Positions 8,675 through 17,210 of a stretch of DNA of 64,000 nucleotides are shown in pieces. How positions within the stretch are numbered: position 1 is the first letter of the stretch; the number at the start of each line of letters is the position of its first letter. The translations under genes were made by a program, and so were the position numbers. The notes beneath the pieces were generated by a model. That model did no database searches. It saw only the letters and a program-made list of their open reading frames with translations, and had not been told where the DNA came from. The stretch is from Hydrogenophaga taeniospiralis CCUG 15921 (lineage in GTDB: Bacteria > Pseudomonadota > Gammaproteobacteria > Burkholderiales > Burkholderiaceae_C), in contig NZ_BCWR01000005.1 in NCBI RefSeq assembly GCF_001592305.1, positions 62,001 to 126,000 on the forward strand, read 5' to 3'.

Positions 8675-10768
8675 TCAGGCCATGCCCTGGTGGCGCAGCA
8701 GGGCGTCGATACTGGGTTCCCGGCCCCGGAAGGCCTTGAACGATTCCATGGCCGGGCGGCTGCCGCCGGCCTCGAGGATGGCCTGGCGGTAGCGCCGCCC
8801 GGTGTCCACATCCAGCGTGCTGTGGCCATGGCGCTGCGCGGCTTCTTCGAAGGCGGCATACGCATCGGCCGAGAGCACCTCGGCCCACTTGTAGCTGTAG
8901 TAGCCGGCCGAATAACCGCCAGCGAAGATGTGGCTGAAGGTGTGGGGTGTGCGGCTGTAGGCCGGCGGCTGAAGCACGGCCACTTCGTCGCGCACCTGTT
9001 GCTGCAGGGTCAGGATGGATTCGCCGCTGGTGACGGGGTCGGGCTGGCTGTGCAGCAGCATGTCAAACAGCGAAAACTCCACCTGGCGCAGCGTCTGCAG
9101 TCCACTCTGGTAGTTCTTCGCCGCCAGCATTTTGTCGAACAGGGCGCGCGGCAATGGCTCGCCGGTGTCCACATGGGCCGTCATGTGCTGGAGCACCTCC
9201 CATTCCCAGCAGAAGTTCTCCATGAACTGGCTGGGCAGTTCCACCGCATCCCACTCCACGCCGCTGATGCCCGAGACATCACGCTCGTTCACCTGGGTGA
9301 GCATGTGGTGCAGGCCGTGACCAAACTCGTGGAACAGGGTGATGACGTCGTCGTGCGTGAGCAGAGGGGGCTTTTTCACGCCGCCCACTTCCACGCCTTC
9401 GGCGAAGTTGCACACCAGGTGCGCCACCGGCGTCTGCAGGGCGCCGCTGTCCGGGCGCAACCAGCGGGCCCGCGCATCGTCCATCCAGGCGCCACCCCGC
9501 TTGCCGGTGCGCGCTGCGGGGTCGAGGTAGAACTGGCCCACCAGTTGGGGCCCCTCAGGTGTGCGGCGTTCGATGCGATAGAACTCAACGTTCGGGTGCC
9601 ACACCGGTGCGGCGTCGCGGCGAATCGCCACCTCAAACAGGGTTTCAACAATCTGGAACAGGCCGGCGAGCACTTTGGGGGCGGTGAAGTAGGGTTTGAC
9701 TTCCTGCTCGCTGAACGCATAACGCGCCTCTTTGAGCTTCTCGCCGATGTAGGGCCAGTCCCAGGCCTGCGGCTCGCTCAAACCAAGCTCGCTCGCGGCA
9801 AAGGCACGCAGGTCGGCCAGATCCTTTTCCGCGTAGGGCCGTGCCTTGCTGGCGAGGTCGCGCAGAAAGGTGATCACCTGTTCGGGTGACTCGGCCATCT
9901 TCGGTACCAGCGAAACGTCGGCGTAATGGCGGTGGCCCAGCAACTGCGCTTCCTCGTGGCGCAAGGCCAGCAACTCGCCCATGATGGCCGCGTTGTCGAA
10001 CTTCACGGCGTCGCCGTCGGCTTGGTCGCTGGCGCGGGTAACGTAGGCCCGGTACAGCTTTTCGCGCAAGGCACTGCTGTGGGCAAACTGCATCACCGGC
10101 AGATAGCAGGGCATCTTCAGCGTGAGCTTGTGGCCAGGCTTGTTGTCGACCTGGGCGGCCGCCGCCGTGGCCTGCTGCACGTCCTCTGGGACGCCGGCCA
10201 GTTCTTCCGTGGGAACGAAAAGGGCAAACGCGTCCGTGGCATCGAGTGCGTTTTCACTGAACTTCTGGCCCAGTTCGGCTTGGCGTTCCTGTAGCCAGGC
10301 AAACCGGGTTTTGGCTTCGCCTTGCAGCTCCGCGCCGCCCAGCACAAAACTCCGCATGGCGTTTTTGTGAGCCTGCGCCTGCTCGGGGGTCAGGCTGGCT
10401 GCGTCCATTGCCTTGTATTTTGCGTACAGCCGCTCGTCGGCTCCCAGGCGGGTCCAGAACTCGGTGACCTTGGGCAGGGCCTCGTTGTAGGCGGCGCGCA
10501 GTTCGGGGGTGTCGGCCACGCTGTTGAGGTGACTCACCGCCCCCCAGGCACGCGACAGCCGTTCGGTGGGCACATCCAGCGCCAGCGAAATCTGGGTCCA
10601 GTGGGCGGGGAAGTCGTTCGCAGTGACCCGTTCCAGTGCGGCGCTGGCGTCCTGCAGCAGGCTGTCAATGGCGGGCGCCACCAGCGCAGGCTGGATCGCG
10701 TCAAAAAGTGGCAGGTCAGCGAAGTCCAGCAATGGGTTGCGTGCGGTGGTGTCGGTGCGGTCGTTCAT
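8675..10768 (-). CDS. prlC: Oligopeptidase A (M3 zinc metallopeptidase)
   Basis: A 697-residue cytoplasmic peptidase that degrades short peptides, including cleaved signal peptides. The zinc site HEFGH is at residues 480-484, with the rest of the M3 core (GVEWDAVELPSQFMENFCWE) about 30 residues later. Length matches E. coli OpdA/PrlC (680). The start MNDRTDTTARNPLLDF fits the family. It is followed by the secreted glutaredoxin-like gene. Confidence 0.93.
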   Translation of the reverse strand: MNDRTDTTARNPLLDFADLPLFDAIQPALVAPAIDSLLQDASAALERVTANDFPAHWTQISLALDVPTERLSRAWGAVSHLNSVADTPELRAAYNEALPKVTEFWTRLGADERLYAKYKAMDAASLTPEQAQAHKNAMRSFVLGGAELQGEAKTRFAWLQERQAELGQKFSENALDATDAFALFVPTEELAGVPEDVQQATAAAAQVDNKPGHKLTLKMPCYLPVMQFAHSSALREKLYRAYVTRASDQADGDAVKFDNAAIMGELLALRHEEAQLLGHRHYADVSLVPKMAESPEQVITFLRDLASKARPYAEKDLADLRAFAASELGLSEPQAWDWPYIGEKLKEARYAFSEQEVKPYFTAPKVLAGLFQIVETLFEVAIRRDAAPVWHPNVEFYRIERRTPEGPQLVGQFYLDPAARTGKRGGAWMDDARARWLRPDSGALQTPVAHLVCNFAEGVEVGGVKKPPLLTHDDVITLFHEFGHGLHHMLTQVNERDVSGISGVEWDAVELPSQFMENFCWEWEVLQHMTAHVDTGEPLPRALFDKMLAAKNYQSGLQTLRQVEFSLFDMLLHSQPDPVTSGESILTLQQQVRDEVAVLQPPAYSRTPHTFSHIFAGGYSAGYYSYKWAEVLSADAYAAFEEAAQRHGHSTLDVDTGRRYRQAILEAGGSRPAMESFKAFRGREPSIDALLRHQGMA

Positions 10769-10851
10769 GCGTTCTCAGATGCGGCGCGGTTCGCCAAGTT
10801 CAAGCTGGGACAGATCCAGTGGGCACGCCGTGTATCCGTGCCCGGGAGGAC

Positions 10852-11322
10852 TCAACGGGCGCTTTTCTTGATGCTCTTTTTCATGACTTTGGCGCGCTTG
10901 ACCTGACCGCCGGTGGTCAGTCGCTGGTTGCCCAGCACACGCACGACCTTGACCTCGGGGCGCTGACCGCCCCGTTTGCTGAATTTGAGCACCTTCACGT
11001 CGCGAGGTCCGGGCATGCGGTCTTCGTCAGCGGCTTTGACCTTCTCTGGCATCGGGCGCCACAGCACGAGCAGCTTGCCAATGTGTTGGATCGGTGCGGC
11101 ATCCAGTTCGTCGGCCAGGGTCTGCAGCATGGCCTCGCGTGCGGCGCGGTCATCGCTGAAGACGCGCACCTTGATCAGGCCATGGGCCTTGAGCGCGGCG
11201 TCAATCTCTTTCTTGACGGAGGCACTCAGGCCGTCGCCGCCGACGAGGACGACGGGATCAAGGTGGTGGGCGTCAGCGCGGTGGACTTTGCGCTGGGCGG
11301 GAGTGAGTGTGATCTGGGGCAT
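10852..11322 (-). CDS. yhbY: YhbY/CRS1 family RNA-binding protein
   Basis: A 156-residue protein with an N-terminal CRM domain of about 95 residues ([28 protein letters not shown], then a GxxG-type RNA loop region) that in E. coli YhbY binds pre-50S ribosomes. It carries a C-terminal extension of about 55 residues rich in Lys and Arg that E. coli YhbY (97 residues) lacks; basic tails are common in betaproteobacterial members. It is divergent from rlmE over 38 bp, the standard arrangement before ftsH. Confidence 0.88.
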   Translation of the reverse strand: MPQITLTPAQRKVHRADAHHLDPVVLVGGDGLSASVKKEIDAALKAHGLIKVRVFSDDRAAREAMLQTLADELDAAPIQHIGKLLVLWRPMPEKVKAADEDRMPGPRDVKVLKFSKRGGQRPEVKVVRVLGNQRLTTGGQVKRAKVMKKSIKKSAR

Positions 11323-11360
11323 GGGACAATTATCGTTTACACAGACGGCGGGCGTCCCTC

Positions 11361-12044
11361 ATGGGCATGAAAGTCAAAACCAAGAGCAAGAAGGTCAACA
11401 AGGCGTGGTTGAACGACCATGTCAACGACCCTTATGTGAAGCTCGCGACACGCGAGGGGTATCGCGCGCGTGCCGCCTACAAGCTCAAGGAAATCGACGA
11501 AACGCTGGGGCTGATCCACCCGGGCGACTGCGTGGTGGACCTGGGCTCGTCGCCGGGGGCCTGGAGCCAGTACACGCGCCGCCGCCTGAGTCCTCAGGGC
11601 GCAGCCGTCGGGGCGTTGCAGGGCACCATCATCGCACTGGACCTGTTGCCCATGGAGCCGGTCGAGGGTGTCCACTTCATCCAGGGCGATTTTCGCGAGC
11701 CGGCGGTGCTGGCCGAGCTGGAGCAGGCACTGATCGACCGCGGCATCCAGGCCGTGGACGTGGTGGTGTCCGATATGGCGCCCAATCTTTCCGGTATTGG
11801 CTCCGCCGATGCGGCCCGCATCATCGATCTGGTGGAGCTGGCGGTGGATTTTGCGGTCAACCACCTCAAGCCCGATGGTGCGCTGGTGGTCAAACTCTTT
11901 CATGGAGGGGCGTACGACCCGATGGTTGCGCTGTTTCGCCAGACGTTCCGGGTGGTCAAACCGTTCAAGCCCAAAGCCTCACGGGACAAGTCTTCTGAAA
12001 CCTTTCTGGTGGGCATGGGTCTGAAAAACAGAGAGCGCGCGTGA
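11361..12044 (+). CDS. rlmE: 23S rRNA (uridine-2'-O-)-methyltransferase RlmE/FtsJ
   Basis: A 227-residue SAM-dependent methyltransferase that modifies U2552 of 23S rRNA. It shows the SAM site [14 protein letters not shown], the acidic [11 protein letters not shown] block, and the K-D-K-E type catalytic residues (K in [16 protein letters not shown] in SDMAP, K in [12 protein letters not shown] in SSETF). A second ATG two codons in is an equally good start. Its neighbour ftsH follows after 137 bp. Confidence 0.96.
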   Translation: MGMKVKTKSKKVNKAWLNDHVNDPYVKLATREGYRARAAYKLKEIDETLGLIHPGDCVVDLGSSPGAWSQYTRRRLSPQGAAVGALQGTIIALDLLPMEPVEGVHFIQGDFREPAVLAELEQALIDRGIQAVDVVVSDMAPNLSGIGSADAARIIDLVELAVDFAVNHLKPDGALVVKLFHGGAYDPMVALFRQTFRVVKPFKPKASRDKSSETFLVGMGLKNRERA

Positions 12045-12076
12045 GCCACCGTCGGGTTACAAAATTTTGCCTACCC

Positions 12077-12109
12077 CCTTGATTGACATTGCCAAGTCAT
12101 TAATCAAGG
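12077..12109. promoter_or_regulatory. Inverted repeat upstream of ftsH
   Basis: CCTTGATT (12077-12084) and AATCAAGG (12102-12109) form an exact 8-bp inverted repeat separated by 17 bp. It lies just before the candidate heat-shock promoter. It could be an operator, or the remains of a hairpin at the rlmE end; there is no T tract. Confidence 0.4.
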
Positions 12110-12117
12110 CGGAGGTG

Positions 12118-12147
12118 CTTGAAAGTCCTAAAATGGACTCAACATGT
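12118..12147 (+). promoter_or_regulatory. Candidate sigma-32 (heat-shock) promoter of ftsH
   Basis: CTTGAAA at 12118-12124 is an exact match to the RpoH -35 element. After 15 bp comes CAACATGT, which agrees with CCCCATNT at five of seven defined positions. The inferred start near 12154 leaves about 28 bases before the TTG start. ftsH is heat-shock induced in many proteobacteria, which supports the reading. Confidence 0.55.
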
Positions 12148-12181
12148 CCAATTCAGTCATTGTTCTAGCCAGGAGCTGCAT

Positions 12182-14098
12182 TTGAACAACCAGTGGTTCT
12201 CGAAAATCGCCGTGTGGATGGTCATCGCCATGGTGCTTTTCACCGTCTTCAAGCAGTTCGACGGCCGCGCTTCCGCGGGCGCTGGCTACATGGGGTACTC
12301 CGAATTCCTCGACGAGGTCAAGGCACAACGCATCAAGAGCGCCACCATTCAAGAGGGCCAGGGTGGCACGGAGATCGTGGCCGTGACCCAGGACGACCGT
12401 CGCATCCGCACCACGGCCACCTACCTCGACCGTGGCCTAGTGGGCGACCTGATCAACAACAACGTCAAGTTTGATGTGCGCCCCCGCGAGGAAAGCTCCT
12501 TGCTCATGACCCTGCTGGTCAGCTGGGGCCCGATGCTGCTGCTCATCGGTGTATGGATATATTTCATGCGACAGATGCAGGGCGGTGGCAAGGGTGGTGC
12601 GTTCAGTTTTGGCAAGAGCAAAGCGCGCATGCTGGACGAGAACAACAACACCGTGACCTTTGCCGACGTGGCAGGGTGCGATGAGGCCAAGGAAGAGGTC
12701 AAGGAAGTCGTGGACTTTCTGAAAGATCCCGCCAAATTCCAGAAGCTGGGTGGCCGTATTCCGCGTGGCCTGTTGCTGGTCGGCCCTCCGGGCACCGGCA
12801 AAACCTTGCTGGCCAAGGGCATTGCCGGTGAAGCCAAGGTGCCGTTTTTCAGCATTTCGGGTTCCGACTTCGTGGAGATGTTTGTCGGTGTGGGCGCTGC
12901 CCGCGTGCGCGACATGTTCGAGAACGCCAAGAAAAATGCCCCCTGCATCATCTTCATCGATGAAATCGACGCGGTGGGCCGTCAGCGTGGCGCCGGCTTG
13001 GGCGGCGGCAACGACGAGCGCGAGCAGACCCTGAACCAGATGCTGGTCGAGATGGACGGCTTTGAAACCAATCTGGGGGTGATCGTGGTCGCTGCCACGA
13101 ACCGGCCGGACATTCTGGATGCCGCCTTGCTGCGCCCCGGCCGTTTCGACCGTCAGGTCTATGTGACGCTGCCCGACATCCGTGGCCGCGAGCAGATCCT
13201 GAACGTGCACATGCGCAAGGTGCCCCTGGGCACGGATGTGAACCCGAGCGTGATCGCCCGCGGCACCCCCGGTATGAGCGGCGCCGACTTGGCCAATCTG
13301 TGCAACGAGGCCGCATTGATGGCCGCACGCCGCAATGCCCGCGTGGTGGAGATGCAGGATTTCGAGAAGGCCAAAGACAAGATATTCATGGGCCCCGAGC
13401 GCAAGAGCATGGTGATGCCCGAAGAAGAGCGTCGCAACACGGCTTACCACGAGTCGGGCCACGCGCTGATTGGCAAACTGCTGCCCAAGTGCGATCCGGT
13501 GCACAAAGTCACCATCATTCCCCGTGGCCGCGCCCTGGGCGTGACCATGAGCCTGCCGGCACAGGATCGCTACAGTTACGACAAGGACTACATGCTGAAC
13601 CAGATCAGCATGCTGTTTGGTGGCCGCATCGCCGAAGAAGTCTTCATGCACCAGATGACCACCGGGGCATCCAACGATTTCGAACGTGCGACAACCATCG
13701 CCCGCGACATGGTGATGCGTTATGGCATGACCGATGCGCTGGGCCCGATGGTGTATGCCGAAAACGAAGGTGAGGTGTTCCTCGGCCGTTCGGTCACCAA
13801 GACCACCAACATGAGCGAGTCCACCATGCAAAAGGTGGATTCCGAGGTGCGCCGCATCATTGACCAGCAGTACAAACTGGCGCGCGAACTGATCGAAGAG
13901 CACAGTGACAAGATGCATGCAATGGCCACCGCCTTGCTGGAATGGGAAACGATCGACGCCGACCAGATCGATGACATCATGGCCGGCAAGCCACCTCGTC
14001 CCCCCAAGGACTGGACGCCGCGCAATCCCTCGGTGGGGGGCGGTGGCAGTGGGGGTACTCCGGCTGTCAATACCGATCCCGCACCCAACGCGGCTTGA
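12182..14098 (+). CDS. ftsH: ATP-dependent zinc metalloprotease FtsH
   Basis: A 638-residue membrane-anchored AAA+ protease that degrades misfolded membrane proteins and regulators. Two membrane segments near the N-terminus flank a periplasmic domain ([15 protein letters not shown] and [15 protein letters not shown]). Walker A GPPGTGKT is at residues 201-208, and the zinc site HESGH is at 423-427. The start is TTG at 12182, giving [13 protein letters not shown], with AGGAG 6 bp upstream; the frame before it has no such site. A terminator follows. Confidence 0.97.
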   Translation: MNNQWFSKIAVWMVIAMVLFTVFKQFDGRASAGAGYMGYSEFLDEVKAQRIKSATIQEGQGGTEIVAVTQDDRRIRTTATYLDRGLVGDLINNNVKFDVRPREESSLLMTLLVSWGPMLLLIGVWIYFMRQMQGGGKGGAFSFGKSKARMLDENNNTVTFADVAGCDEAKEEVKEVVDFLKDPAKFQKLGGRIPRGLLLVGPPGTGKTLLAKGIAGEAKVPFFSISGSDFVEMFVGVGAARVRDMFENAKKNAPCIIFIDEIDAVGRQRGAGLGGGNDEREQTLNQMLVEMDGFETNLGVIVVAATNRPDILDAALLRPGRFDRQVYVTLPDIRGREQILNVHMRKVPLGTDVNPSVIARGTPGMSGADLANLCNEAALMAARRNARVVEMQDFEKAKDKIFMGPERKSMVMPEEERRNTAYHESGHALIGKLLPKCDPVHKVTIIPRGRALGVTMSLPAQDRYSYDKDYMLNQISMLFGGRIAEEVFMHQMTTGASNDFERATTIARDMVMRYGMTDALGPMVYAENEGEVFLGRSVTKTTNMSESTMQKVDSEVRRIIDQQYKLARELIEEHSDKMHAMATALLEWETIDADQIDDIMAGKPPRPPKDWTPRNPSVGGGGSGGTPAVNTDPAPNAA

Positions 14099-14132
14099 TT
14101 GTTCTGCAGGCGGGTGTGCCTGCTGTGACCAT

Positions 14133-14160
14133 ACGGGGCCTTTGGCCCCGTTGTTCTTTT
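14133..14160 (+). terminator. Rho-independent terminator after ftsH
   Basis: ACGGGGCC (14133-14140) and GGCCCCGT (14144-14151) form an 8-bp GC-rich stem with a TTT loop, followed by TGTTCTTTT. It lies 14 bp before the folP start, so it may limit rather than block readthrough. Confidence 0.75.
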
Positions 14161-14173
14161 CGGGCCTTTCCCC

Positions 14174-14998
14174 ATGCATTGGCAAACTACCCGTTTTGAT
14201 ATTGACCTGACCCAGCCCAAAGTGATGGGCATTGTCAATGTCACGCCCGACTCGTTTTCGGACGGTGGGCACTTTGCAGCCGCATCGGCAGCTCTCGCGC
14301 ACTGCGAGCAACTCATCAAGGATGGCGCCCATATCCTGGACATAGGCGGTGAGTCCACCCGTCCCGGCAGCCCGGCTGTTCCATTGGACGCGGAACTGGC
14401 GCGTGTGTTGCCGGTGGTGCGCGAGGCGGTCAAGTTGGGGGTACCGGTGTCGGTTGATACCTACAAACCCGAGGTCATGTGGGCGGTGCTCGACGAAGGT
14501 GCCGATATCGTGAACGATGTCTGGGCCTTGCGCCGGGACGGGGCATTGCAGGTCGTGGCCTCATACCCTCGCTGCGGTGTGTGCCTGATGCACATGCATC
14601 GCGATCCACAGACCATGCAGACTGCACCCATGGACGGTGACGTGTTGCCACAGGTGATCCGTTTCCTTGAGCAGCGGATCGATGCAATGCACGCCGTGGG
14701 TGTGGCCCGTTCACGCATCGTGCTGGATCCTGGCATAGGGTTTGGCAAGACGGTGGCGCAGAACTTCAGCTTGCTCGCGCGCCAGACCGAACTGCTCGCC
14801 ATGGGAGTCCCGCTGCTGGTTGGCTGGTCCCGCAAGTCGTCGCTCGGCAGCGTGAGCAACCAGGACGTGCCCGAAAAACGTGTTTCTGCCAGCGTGGCTG
14901 CGGCACTGCTGGCCGTTGAACGTGGTGCACACGTGGTGCGGGTACACGACGTGCGCGAAACGGTGGATGCGCTGGCCGTTCTGGCGGCCCTGGGATAG
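14174..14998 (+). CDS. folP: Dihydropteroate synthase
   Basis: A 274-residue TIM-barrel enzyme that condenses p-aminobenzoate with the pterin pyrophosphate in folate synthesis; it is the sulfonamide target. Signature blocks are MGIVNVTPDSFSDGG, DIGGESTRPGSPAV, DPGIGFGKT and VGWSRKSSLG. In most Burkholderiales glmM follows directly, but here 13 kb of secretion genes come between. Confidence 0.97.
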   Translation: MHWQTTRFDIDLTQPKVMGIVNVTPDSFSDGGHFAAASAALAHCEQLIKDGAHILDIGGESTRPGSPAVPLDAELARVLPVVREAVKLGVPVSVDTYKPEVMWAVLDEGADIVNDVWALRRDGALQVVASYPRCGVCLMHMHRDPQTMQTAPMDGDVLPQVIRFLEQRIDAMHAVGVARSRIVLDPGIGFGKTVAQNFSLLARQTELLAMGVPLLVGWSRKSSLGSVSNQDVPEKRVSASVAAALLAVERGAHVVRVHDVRETVDALAVLAALG

Positions 14999-15127
14999 CT
15001 GCTTCCTGCTGCGCTTGAGGACCGAAGGACCGCAGGTCCAGAAACGAATCCGGCCTCTTTCCTGCTCATGCGGGCAGAAGAGCCGGGCAGAAAAAAGTGG
15101 GTCCAAACACTTCACTCCTGAATGATG

Positions 15128-15157
15128 TTGCATCGGTTGTAGTGCCTAAGTTACAAT
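15128..15157 (+). promoter_or_regulatory. Candidate sigma-70 promoter of the virB operon
   Basis: TTGCAT (15128-15133) and TACAAT (15152-15157) are separated by 18 bp, in the AT-richer part of the 200-bp folP/virB1 gap. Transcription would start near 15164, before an AAGGAGG ribosome site. The rest of this gap holds no other recognisable element. Confidence 0.55.
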
Positions 15158-15198
15158 AAGGCGCGCTATCAAAAAACATTCAAGGAGGGATAGCCAGC

Positions 15199-15270
15199 AT
15201 GTCAGTGCCTGACCAGTACGTTCAGTGCGCGCGCTCGCCGCGTCTGTATCGCTTCGGCACGACCTGCTGA
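15199..15270 (+). CDS. Short leader ORF (23 codons) ahead of virB1
   Basis: The best ribosome site in the region, AAGGAGG at 15182, is followed 10 bp later by an ATG that opens a 23-codon frame ending at TGA 15268-15270. This stop lies 5 bp before the ATG I use for virB1, which has no ribosome site of its own. The arrangement suggests translational coupling or a regulatory leader. A single-base frameshift that would join this start to virB1 is the alternative. Confidence 0.4.
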   Translation: MSVPDQYVQCARSPRLYRFGTTC

Positions 15271-15275
15271 CTTTC

Positions 15276-16379
15276 ATGGACATGCAGGACTGCCAGGATC
15301 TCGCCGTTCCCAAAGAGGTGATTCAGCACGTCGTGCACGTGGAGTCCTCGCGCAATCCCTTTGCCATCGGTGTGGTCGGCGGCTATCTGGCCCGGCAGCC
15401 ACGCAGCCTGGAAGAAGCGCTCGCTGCAGTGCAGCAACTCAAACGGGAGGGCTACAACTTCTCCGTTGGCATTGCGCAGGTCAACCGGTACAACCTCGCG
15501 AAATATGGCCTGGCGACCTACGCAGAGGCGTTCGACGTCTGCGCCAATCTCAAGGCAGGCTCCCGCATTCTGCGTGAGTGCTACGACCGCGCCCAGGACT
15601 GGGGCAAAGCTTTCAGTTGTTACTACTCCGGCAATTTCGTCACCGGGTTCCACCACGGCTACGTGCAGAAGATATTTGCTTCCATGCGCAGGGCTCAATA
15701 CGGCGTGACTGGTCAAGCCGAGCCGATCAGAATCATCCCGTACGACCGCGGTCCCCGGAAGCAATCACGTGAAGACAGCCTGCCGTTGGGGCGGGCCGGC
15801 TCCGCAACGGATGGGCCTGCTGCAGTGCATGCCGCTCCTTCTGCCTATCCCGAGCCGTACGCCATCCGCAAGTACCAACCATCAACACCCTTGTCGGTGA
15901 CCGCCGCGGCAATCGCCAACAGCACACATGCTCCGGCGAGGCAGCTCGGGGAGGCTGAAGTCGCAGCGGAAACGGCTGAAGGCCGACCCGCGATGCCTGT
16001 TCCCGGGCCAGGCGCCGTGACGCCTGTTTCAAAAACACCCGCTTCGAACGACCTGAGCCACATCCCGACCCAAGTCGTGGGTGTCAACGGTGATCCTTAC
16101 CAGACGCGTGTCTTGCCCCCCCAGACGGTGGGGCTGCCGGGTGATCGCTTGCCGTTGCCGGACCCGAACGCGCCGAATGCATCAGCCGAGATAAATCCAC
16201 GCAAACCACCGAAGAGCAGCGCGGACCGCGCCATCACAGCGCGAAAGGGCGGGAGCCTGCTGCACACCAACGAATCGCCTGCGAAATCTGAAAACACCGC
16301 CGAAGGTGGACAGGCTCAAGGTGAATCCGTGCTTGAGCGTGGTGGGTCTGGAGCCGCGGATAAATCATTTGTTTTTTAA
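15276..16379 (+). CDS. virB1: VirB1-like lytic transglycosylase of the type IV secretion system
   Basis: A 367-residue protein whose first 130 residues form a soluble lytic transglycosylase domain that opens peptidoglycan for the secretion channel. The catalytic glutamate lies in HVVHVESSRNPFAIGVVGG; FSVGIAQVNRYNL and AFSCYYSGNF complete the fold. The C-terminal 200 residues are proline-rich and low in complexity. The LAVP...VESSRNPFAIGVVGG N-terminus resembles VirB1 of Xanthomonas-type systems, from memory. The start is uncertain: the frame is open from GTG 15225, and a leader ORF overlaps. No typical signal peptide is seen. Confidence 0.85.
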   Translation: MDMQDCQDLAVPKEVIQHVVHVESSRNPFAIGVVGGYLARQPRSLEEALAAVQQLKREGYNFSVGIAQVNRYNLAKYGLATYAEAFDVCANLKAGSRILRECYDRAQDWGKAFSCYYSGNFVTGFHHGYVQKIFASMRRAQYGVTGQAEPIRIIPYDRGPRKQSREDSLPLGRAGSATDGPAAVHAAPSAYPEPYAIRKYQPSTPLSVTAAAIANSTHAPARQLGEAEVAAETAEGRPAMPVPGPGAVTPVSKTPASNDLSHIPTQVVGVNGDPYQTRVLPPQTVGLPGDRLPLPDPNAPNASAEINPRKPPKSSADRAITARKGGSLLHTNESPAKSENTAEGGQAQGESVLERGGSGAADKSFVF

Positions 16380-16404
16380 CTACCTATAGAAAAGGGACTT
16401 CATC

Positions 16405-16749
16405 GTGCGTAAATCTGGTTTTAATTTTTCGATGATCGATTTGAAAGTTTTAGCAATTGGGTTTGTTGCGTTTGCTCTTCTTTCAGCGTCTCCCGATTTG
16501 CTTGCTGAGTCAACTTTCACAGAAGCCTGCGAAAACGTCAATACCTTTGTCACCACCTTGCTCACCTTGTTGCGCGTCATATCTGTTGGCGTGGTGACCA
16601 TAGCTATCATTTTTGCTGGGTATCAGATTGCATTTGCGCATAAAAGATTCACGGATATTGCTCCAGTGCTGATCGGTGGGCTATTGATTGGCGGTGCGGC
16701 CGAAATCGCGAAATGGTTTGTTGGAAATACGGCGGCTGCAGGGTGTTAA
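16405..16749 (+). CDS. virB2: VirB2-like major pilin
   Basis: A 114-residue small membrane protein: an N-terminal hydrophobic export segment (residues about 14-34, cleaved near LLAES), then a mature part with two hydrophobic helices (LLTLLRVISVGVVTIAIIFAGYQIAF and IAPVLIGGLLIGGAAEIAKWFV) joined by a short polar loop containing HKRF. This is the T4SS pilin architecture. The start is a GTG with AGGGA about 7 bp upstream. Bases from here to about 17.2 kb are visibly more AT-rich than the flanking housekeeping genes. Confidence 0.85.
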   Translation: MRKSGFNFSMIDLKVLAIGFVAFALLSASPDLLAESTFTEACENVNTFVTTLLTLLRVISVGVVTIAIIFAGYQIAFAHKRFTDIAPVLIGGLLIGGAAEIAKWFVGNTAAAGC

Positions 16750-16843
16750 GCAGACTGCTTTGATGCTGGGTCGTATCGATTGAAATAGAATCTCGCACCG
16801 GCTTCGGCCTTGGAGCTGGTGTGGTATTTTTGAAAGTTCGCTC

Positions 16844-17164
16844 GTGAAAAAAGATGTGCTGTTTCGTGGTTGTACCCGTCCGCCGATGATTTTGGGTGTG
16901 CCTTACCTGCCCTTTGTGATCGGGACCGGTATCCCACTCATGATGGCCATGTATTTTTCATTGTACTTTCTGCTTTTGATCCCGATCTCTATCTTCGTTA
17001 TGAGGACAATGGCCAAAAAGGATGAGATGATTTTTCGTCTGATTGGGTTAAATCTGGTGTTTCGCTTTTTGCCCAGAAATCGACAGCAATATGGAGGCGC
17101 TTGGGTGTTTGGTCCATCCAGGTATAGAAAAAAAGCAATCAAGCCGACTGGATATGAAGTCTGA
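16844..17164 (+). CDS. virB3: VirB3-like inner-membrane protein
   Basis: A 106-residue protein with the VirB3 layout: a short N-terminal VLFRGCTRPPMILGVPYLPF motif, two adjacent membrane segments (residues about 22-55), and a basic cytoplasmic end. In T4SS it associates with VirB4 at the inner membrane. It starts at a GTG, 94 bp after virB2, and ends 46 bp before virB4. Confidence 0.88.
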   Translation: MKKDVLFRGCTRPPMILGVPYLPFVIGTGIPLMMAMYFSLYFLLLIPISIFVMRTMAKKDEMIFRLIGLNLVFRFLPRNRQQYGGAWVFGPSRYRKKAIKPTGYEV

Positions 17165-17210
17165 GTTGTGCGTGCTTTGCGTCAGCTAATTTTGAAATTT
17201 TGGTGCTCTT

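Noticed and set aside
7970-9889. A 639-codon plus-strand frame over prlC
   Set aside because: Antisense shadow of an M3 peptidase with an HEFGH site.
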